Assembly: GCA_023267775.1 (NCBI GenBank)
Contig: JAHFMQ010000002.1
Span: 7,376 to 24,519, forward strand
Origin: Candidatus Kaiserbacteria bacterium
GTDB taxonomy: Bacteria; Patescibacteriota; Minisyncoccia; Phycocordibacterales; Phycocordibacteraceae
Length of the DNA stretch: 17,144 nt
Direction: 5' to 3'
Positions 14,034-17,144 of this stretch are shown in pieces. Positions within the stretch are counted from its first letter, which is position 1; each line of letters starts with the position of its first letter. Both the position numbers and the translations under genes were made by a program. The notes beneath the pieces were generated by a model, which worked only from the letters and a program-made list of their open reading frames with translations, did not search any database and was not told the DNA's origin.

Positions 14034-14723
14034 ATGGCACGTCGAACAACTTTTACTCCAAAACAAGAAAGGACTCTCTCGTTCTTAAAGCACTACATAA
14101 CCAGAAACGGTCAGGCGCCAACTATGGTTGAGCTTGGCAAAGAGTTTAAATTGCGATCGCTCAGGAGCGTCACGCAGCGATTGGAAAGTCTCGAAAGAAA
14201 AGGGCTTATTAAACGCGATCGTTTTCAGCATCGCAGCATTCAAGTTCTTGGGCACGATAATTCATCCATTCTTGCTGGAACTATCCAAGTACCGGTCATT
14301 GCGTCGGCCGGTTGCGATGCAATGGAAGTGTACGCACAAGACGAGTTTGGAGAATATATTCTCGTCGATAAAAACCTTATCAATGTGCACACGAATATTG
14401 CCGCGATTAAAGCAGTTGGTGACAGCATGCAAGATGCTGGTATAAGGAATGGTGATTATGTGATCGTCGAAGTAACTGAGGATGTTGAAAATGGCGATCG
14501 TGTCGTGGCGGTCGTGGGGAACATGGCCGTTATTAAGCAATACAAGAAGACAGATGGCGTCGTGTTTTTAAATCCTGAGAATAAAAGCGGAGCGTATCAT
14601 CCAATCATCGTTGGACAAGAAGACTCAAAGATTTTTGGTAAAGTACTGAGTGTTATTCCAGGCACCGAATGGGTGGACGACATAAAAATCGAATATTATC
14701 TGGGGTATTCACCGAGGAAATGA
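14034..14723 (+). CDS. lexA: LexA-like transcriptional repressor with S24 self-cleavage domain
   Basis: The 229 residues fit LexA. The N-terminal winged helix (about 5-72: 'FTPKQERTLSFLKHYITRNG', 'APTMVELGKEFKLRSLRSVT', 'RLESLERKGLIKR') matches the LexA DNA-binding domain. The C-terminal S24 peptidase (about 85-212) has the scissile Ala92-Gly93 in 'VIASAGCDAM', catalytic Ser131 in 'AVGDSMQDAG', and Lys168 in 'NMAVIKQYKK'. The Ser-Lys spacing of 37 equals that of E. coli LexA. So RecA-stimulated autocleavage is plausible. It heads an operon with a membrane-anchored cysteine-motif protein 1 bp downstream, an unusual partner for lexA. TAGGCT sits 6 nt before ATG as a possible -10. The upstream dyads may be its operator. 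It could be a LexA paralogue rather than the SOS regulator, since no recA or DNA-repair gene is adjacent. Confidence 0.85.
   Translation: MARRTTFTPKQERTLSFLKHYITRNGQAPTMVELGKEFKLRSLRSVTQRLESLERKGLIKRDRFQHRSIQVLGHDNSSILAGTIQVPVIASAGCDAMEVYAQDEFGEYILVDKNLINVHTNIAAIKAVGDSMQDAGIRNGDYVIVEVTEDVENGDRVVAVVGNMAVIKQYKKTDGVVFLNPENKSGAYHPIIVGQEDSKIFGKVLSVIPGTEWVDDIKIEYYLGYSPRK
14714..14720 (+). promoter_or_regulatory. Shine-Dalgarno sequence for the 14725 gene
   Basis: GAGGAAA lies inside the end of the LexA-like gene, with GAGG 7 nt before ATG 14725. It is the only convincing Shine-Dalgarno sequence I find at a start in this window, and it belongs to a downstream operon gene. Confidence 0.65.
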
Positions 14724-14724
14724 T

Positions 14725-15246
14725 ATGCAAGACTCGGATACATTTGATGGCATGAATAAATACTTTATCGGTGTTGGCGTAGTAATCGCCATCATCATTG
14801 CGTTGTGGGTCATTAATGTACGCATTGCTAAAGCGCCTACCGATGACCACGTATGTACACAAGATGTAAAGCTCTGTTCGGACGGCTCTTACGTTGGGCG
14901 CACAGGCCTCAATTGCGAATTTACTGCCTGCCCTTCTGAGCCGACTTCACTAGAGGCTCATATCGGCCAAGAAGCAAGCGGTCTTGGGGTGAGTATACTG
15001 CCCACAAAAGTTTTGGAAGATAGTCGGTGTCCGATTGATGTCACCTGTATTCAAGCAGGAACAGTGAGGGTGCAAGCTCGCCTCAGTAACGGTACGAGCC
15101 ATGTAGTTCAGGAATTCAAGCTCGGCCAGCCAGTAACGACAGAAACTGAAATAATTACGCTTATAAGGGTTACTCCGCTAGCAAAAGCTGGTGTGAAAAT
15201 ACAAAATGGTGAATACTCGTTCCAATTTAAAGTCACAAAACGTTAG
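14725..15246 (+). CDS. Membrane-anchored protein with four-Cys 'CTxDxKxCxDGSxVGR' motif, co-operonic with LexA-like gene
   Basis: This encodes 173 residues. One membrane helix (about 13-31) is followed by an external compact Cys motif, 'CTQDVKLCSDGSYVGRTG' continuing to 'NCEFTACPS' (Cys44, 51, 64, 69), which probably forms two disulfides. Residues about 75-173 are beta-rich, with 'LEDSRCPIDVTCIQAGTVRV' and a C-terminal 'NGEYSFQFKV'. That RCPxDVTC part resembles an uncharacterised domain of bacterial secreted proteins. A downstream gene (16091) carries the same four-Cys motif. The start at 14725 overlaps nothing but lies 1 nt after the lexA-like stop and has a GAGG; ATG 14752 is possible. No function is known. 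Coupling to a LexA-like repressor suggests damage- or stress-linked expression. Confidence 0.75.
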   Translation: MQDSDTFDGMNKYFIGVGVVIAIIIALWVINVRIAKAPTDDHVCTQDVKLCSDGSYVGRTGLNCEFTACPSEPTSLEAHIGQEASGLGVSILPTKVLEDSRCPIDVTCIQAGTVRVQARLSNGTSHVVQEFKLGQPVTTETEIITLIRVTPLAKAGVKIQNGEYSFQFKVTKR

Positions 15247-15268
15247 AATTTATTTCGCAATCACATTC

Positions 15269-15392
15269 GCCAGTTAAACGAAAAAGAGTGCGCTCCGGGC
15301 CACTACCCAGTAGGTCATTCTGCTGAATGAGGCGACACCTCGTCGTACCCAAAGGGGTGCCAAGTCTTGACTCTCTTTTTCGTTTAACTGGC
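15269..15392. ncRNA. 124-nt element bounded by 20-bp perfect inverted repeats (structured RNA or MITE-like)
   Basis: GCCAGTTAAACGAAAAAGAG at 15269-15288 is the exact reverse complement of 15373-15392. The 84-nt interior can form several small hairpins: CTAC-CCA-GTAG, TCATTC-TGCT-GAATGA, CGAC-ACCTC-GTCG and ACCC-AAAG-GGGT. No ORF fits. A long closing stem with a multi-hairpin interior suggests a folded RNA; equally, terminal inverted repeats could mark a small non-autonomous mobile element. The 250-bp gap 15247-15497 holds nothing else clear. Strand is undetermined; 'ncRNA' is the nearest type, not a confirmed class. Confidence 0.45.
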
Positions 15393-15497
15393 TCACAGAG
15401 CCTTCCGAATGAATTCTAGCTAGAAAAGACTTCTCCACACCCTTTATAAAACACCGTCTGGTAGACTTGGTTCATTAGCCGTTAGTACATACATTAA

Positions 15498-16001
15498 ATG
15501 AAAACTTCAACTACAGTTTGGATTGTTATAGCCATCATTGTGATCGGGGGAGGTTGGTATCTCATGAGTGGATCAAGTTCTAAAGGTACCGAAACAGTAA
15601 CTCCTTCGACTGCGCTTGGTGTGCAAGGTTCAGACAATCAGACGAATACCGGCCAGCAAACCGTGCCGCCAGTACTTACCGTTGCGCATGATGCAAAGCT
15701 CGGAGATTATCTTGTTGCTACAAATGGAATGACACTGTACCTCTATACGAAGGATACAGCCGACGTCACCAACTGTTATGATCAATGCGCAGTGAATTGG
15801 CCTCCATACCTTCACACAACTACTGAGCCGCTCGCCGCTGGTGATGGTGTGATCGGGACGCTTTCAACTATTATTCGTAAAGATGGAAGTGTGCAGATTA
15901 CCTACAACGGAATACCGTTGTACTTCTGGAAGAACGACACGAAAGCAGGAGATACCAGTGGCCAAAATGTGGGCGGTGTGTGGTTCGTAGTGAAGCCGTA
16001 A
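15498..16001 (+). CDS. COG4315-type (Lipoprotein_15, secreted repeat) membrane-anchored protein
   Basis: The 167-residue protein has an N-terminal membrane helix (about 6-23), a Ser/Thr linker (about 24-57, with 'ALGVQG'), and then two copies of the COG4315/PF03640 repeat. The first copy is 'TNGMTLYLYTKDTADVTNCY' followed by 'DQCAVNWPPY', with Cys93 and Cys97. The second is 'YNGIPLYFWKNDTKAGDTSG' ending 'GVWFVVKP'. The [LY]-Y-x-[YW]-x-x-D motifs occur at about 80-86 and 141-147. The family is widespread in secreted and lipoproteins; its biochemical role is unknown. There is no lipobox Cys, so it is anchored by the helix rather than by lipid. A weak TAGACT-N18-TACATA ends 6 nt before the ATG. 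It is followed by a strong GC-rich hairpin. Confidence 0.9.
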   Translation: MKTSTTVWIVIAIIVIGGGWYLMSGSSSKGTETVTPSTALGVQGSDNQTNTGQQTVPPVLTVAHDAKLGDYLVATNGMTLYLYTKDTADVTNCYDQCAVNWPPYLHTTTEPLAAGDGVIGTLSTIIRKDGSVQITYNGIPLYFWKNDTKAGDTSGQNVGGVWFVVKP

Positions 16002-16010
16002 TCATTTTTT

Positions 16011-16049
16011 TATAAACCCCGCCCGGCAAGAACCCGGGTGGGGTTTATA
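16011..16049 (+). terminator. Strong hairpin after the COG4315 gene
   Basis: A 16-bp stem pairs 16011-16026 with 16034-16049 (one G-U) around a 7-nt loop; the outer part is TATAAACCCC/GGGGTTTATA. Seven T precede and overlap the stem instead of following it, so it is an atypical terminator. Confidence 0.65.
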
Positions 16050-16074
16050 ACATCCTCACCTAAGCACGAATTGC

Positions 16075-16083
16075 TGGTATTCT
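16075..16083 (+). promoter_or_regulatory. Putative extended -10 promoter of the 16091 gene
   Basis: TGG-TATTCT (TGn extended -10) ends 7 nt before ATG 16091, again placing transcription start at the start codon. Confidence 0.35.
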
Positions 16084-16090
16084 TCTAAGT

Positions 16091-16666
16091 ATGGATATTA
16101 AAGTACATGGACCAGTCATCGTTGTCGTTGCGCTCGGTATGCTTTTTGCACTTTGGGCAACGAACGCCTACGTTGATAAGACATCAACCTATGAGAGAGC
16201 ATGCACAGAAGAGGCGAAGATATGTCCTGACGGTTCTTCAGTGGGACGTATTCCTCCTGATTGCGAGTTTGCAGCGTGTCCCTCCGTAGTGGCAACGACA
16301 ACTACCGCTACCACTTCTGACGTTACTAGCACAGGAACTGCCACACCTATTCCTCAGGGTTCTGGTGTGAAAGGAACGATTCTCCTTGGACCAACGTGTC
16401 CCGTGGAGCGGATACCGCCTGATCCAAATTGTGCCCCAAAACCATACGCGACATCAATCACGGTGTATCGCTCAGGTTCAAAATTGCCCTATATCATTGG
16501 AAACTCGAACACAGACGGAGCTTTTCAGCTCACACTTCCTGTCGGTTCCTATATGCTCAACGCAGGTGGCACCAAAATACTTCCACGCTGTAGCGAAGTC
16601 TCAGTGACGATTCCACCAAACGCATTCATCACACAAGATATTTCTTGCGATACAGGAATTCGGTAA
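16091..16666 (+). CDS. Membrane-anchored protein with four-Cys motif and carboxypeptidase-regulatory-like domain
   Basis: This encodes 191 residues. A membrane helix (about 8-27) is followed by the Cys motif 'CTEEAKICPDGSSVGRIPP' plus 'DCEFAACPS' (Cys38, 45, 58, 63), the same spacing pattern as the 14725 protein. A Thr/Ser linker (about 67-91) leads to 'GVKGTILLGPTCPVERIPPD' and 'PNCAPKPYATSITVYRSG', then 'TDGAFQLTLPVGSYML', the pattern of a carboxypeptidase-regulatory-like (transthyretin-like) beta-sandwich. The 'LGPTCPVE...PDPNCA' stretch is recurrent in secreted bacterial proteins of unknown function. It is probably displayed outside the membrane. It may be a paralogue of the 14725 protein at its N-terminus, joined to a different C-terminal domain. 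Function unknown. Confidence 0.8.
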   Translation: MDIKVHGPVIVVVALGMLFALWATNAYVDKTSTYERACTEEAKICPDGSSVGRIPPDCEFAACPSVVATTTTATTSDVTSTGTATPIPQGSGVKGTILLGPTCPVERIPPDPNCAPKPYATSITVYRSGSKLPYIIGNSNTDGAFQLTLPVGSYMLNAGGTKILPRCSEVSVTIPPNAFITQDISCDTGIR

Positions 16667-16758
16667 ATCTCATAATGAAGGGTTATGCACTCGGGTCATT
16701 CTGATGCTTCACGAGGACAGTATCATTAATGCATTAGCAGCCGAATAACAGAACCGTT

Positions 16759-17028
16759 ATGAATCACCATGTTAATCCAGGGAAGCTTGCCATTACGCTC
16801 GGTGCCTTTGTGGGAGGTCTTCATGTCGTTTGGTCGCTTCTCGTTGGCATAGGATGGGCGCAGGGAATTATTAATTTTGTTTTCTGGGCGCATATGATGA
16901 GTTTGCCAGTTGTCGTGAAAAAGTTCGAACTCTCTGCCGCGGTCACGCTCATTATTGTCACAACCATCGTTGGTTACGTTGTCGGGTATGTTTTTGCGCA
17001 CATTTGGAACCGGATGCATCGAGAGTAA
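16759..17028 (+). CDS. Small conserved-looking membrane protein, 89 residues
   Basis: It starts MNHHVNPGKLAITLGAFVGG and has about two to three hydrophobic segments: roughly 10-30, 35-50 ('GIINFVFWAHMMSLPVVV') and 58-82 ('SAAVTLIIVTTIVGYVVGYV'). A basic end follows (IWNRMHRE). I recall similar short 'KLA.TLG...HLVWSLLV..GWAQ' proteins in Patescibacteria, always without an assigned function. That memory is not a search result. No Shine-Dalgarno sequence; ATG at 16759 is the first of the frame, and no in-frame alternative keeps the first helix better. It is followed at once by a large hairpin. Confidence 0.7.
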   Translation: MNHHVNPGKLAITLGAFVGGLHVVWSLLVGIGWAQGIINFVFWAHMMSLPVVVKKFELSAAVTLIIVTTIVGYVVGYVFAHIWNRMHRE

Positions 17029-17032
17029 AACA

Positions 17033-17085
17033 AGCCGCCTGTCCCATCCCCGCAGCAGAGCTGACAGGGCATTGGGCAGGCGGCT
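17033..17085. terminator. Large hairpin after the small membrane protein gene, possibly bidirectional
   Basis: AGCCGCCTG (17033-17041) pairs with CAGGCGGCT (17077-17085), continuing as CCCA/TGGG after one bulged T and CAGC-AGA-GCTG inside. On the minus strand it is followed by TTGTTTT, so it may mainly end a transcript entering from the right. Confidence 0.55.
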
Positions 17086-17108
17086 ACCGTGGTGTTTTGC
17101 TAGACAAA

Positions 17109-17128
17109 GTGCGCTCCACCGAGCGCAC
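17109..17128. other. Perfect 8-bp GC-rich hairpin near window end
   Basis: GTGCGCTC-CACC-GAGCGCAC. With the hairpin at 17033-17085 it fills the 116 bp after the last gene. It could be part of a structured RNA continuing beyond the window; nothing in it matches the conserved boxes of RNase P, tmRNA or SRP RNA that I know. Confidence 0.4.
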
Positions 17129-17144
17129 GGCCGCAACCCGCGTA

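Noticed and set aside
15269..15392. Integron attC site (arms contain GTTAAAC / GTTTAAC)
   Set aside because: attC needs RYYYAAC on the left and GTTRRRY on the right; here the order is reversed, each has one mismatch in the required place, and the stem lacks extrahelical bases. No integrase or cassette array is present.
17029..17144. RNase P or tmRNA gene
   Set aside because: The conserved boxes of RNase P (GAGGAAAGTC..., ACAGAA...) and the tmRNA T-loop were not found on either strand.

Overview
The window looks like a chromosome fragment from a Candidate Phyla Radiation bacterium (Patescibacteria, Parcubacteria-like). This is inferred from gene content only. It carries type IV pilins with the NPAKQ-type sequence after the N-terminal helix, a PilX-like minor pilin of the kind common in that group, a small ECF sigma factor followed by a DUF5667-like membrane protein, and many short single-anchor surface proteins. 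The latter have CAP, peptidoglycan-binding, COG4315 and cysteine-motif domains, with Pro/Thr linkers and 'GEVLGAS'-type motifs. Base composition is balanced and gene density high. There are no tRNAs, rRNAs, transposases or phage genes. Shine-Dalgarno sequences are nearly absent, and several first genes have a -10-like hexamer about 6-8 nt before the ATG, which suggests leaderless mRNAs.

Region 1 (1-5992) is a type IV pilus module: the tail of an LVIVD/propeller-like protein, a minor pilin coupled to it by an ATGA overlap, a 1497-residue modular pilin with a von Willebrand factor A (vWA) domain, and a major-type pilin closed by a strong terminator. In the giant pilin the vWA fold is interrupted twice by repeat modules. 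The first insertion is itself a module split open by three further modules, a nested design that is the most striking thing in the window.

Region 2 (6050-9757) encodes three exported cell-envelope proteins: a Pro/Thr-linker protein ending in a peptidoglycan-binding-like domain, a membrane-anchored CAP (SCP/YkwD) protein, and a peptidoglycan-binding protein with a C-terminal FN3-like domain. Region 3 (9758-10997) is an ECF sigma factor translationally coupled to a probable membrane regulator (DUF5667-like). Region 4 (10998-13889) holds a possible 27-residue membrane protein divergent from a class-A beta-lactamase-like serine hydrolase, and a convergent GlcD-type FAD-linked oxidase. Region 5 (13890-15246) is a divergent control region with dyads and a perfect DnaA-box 9-mer, then a LexA-like self-cleaving repressor in operon with a membrane-anchored cysteine-motif protein. 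Region 6 (15247-17144) contains a 124-nt element bounded by 20-bp perfect inverted repeats, a COG4315 protein, a second cysteine-motif protein with a carboxypeptidase-regulatory-like domain, a small membrane protein, and structured DNA at the edge.

Overall the window is devoted to the cell surface (adhesion, wall binding, wall remodelling) plus two regulatory circuits, ECF/anti-sigma-like and LexA-like. This fits an episymbiont that attaches to a host cell, but that ecology is inferred.
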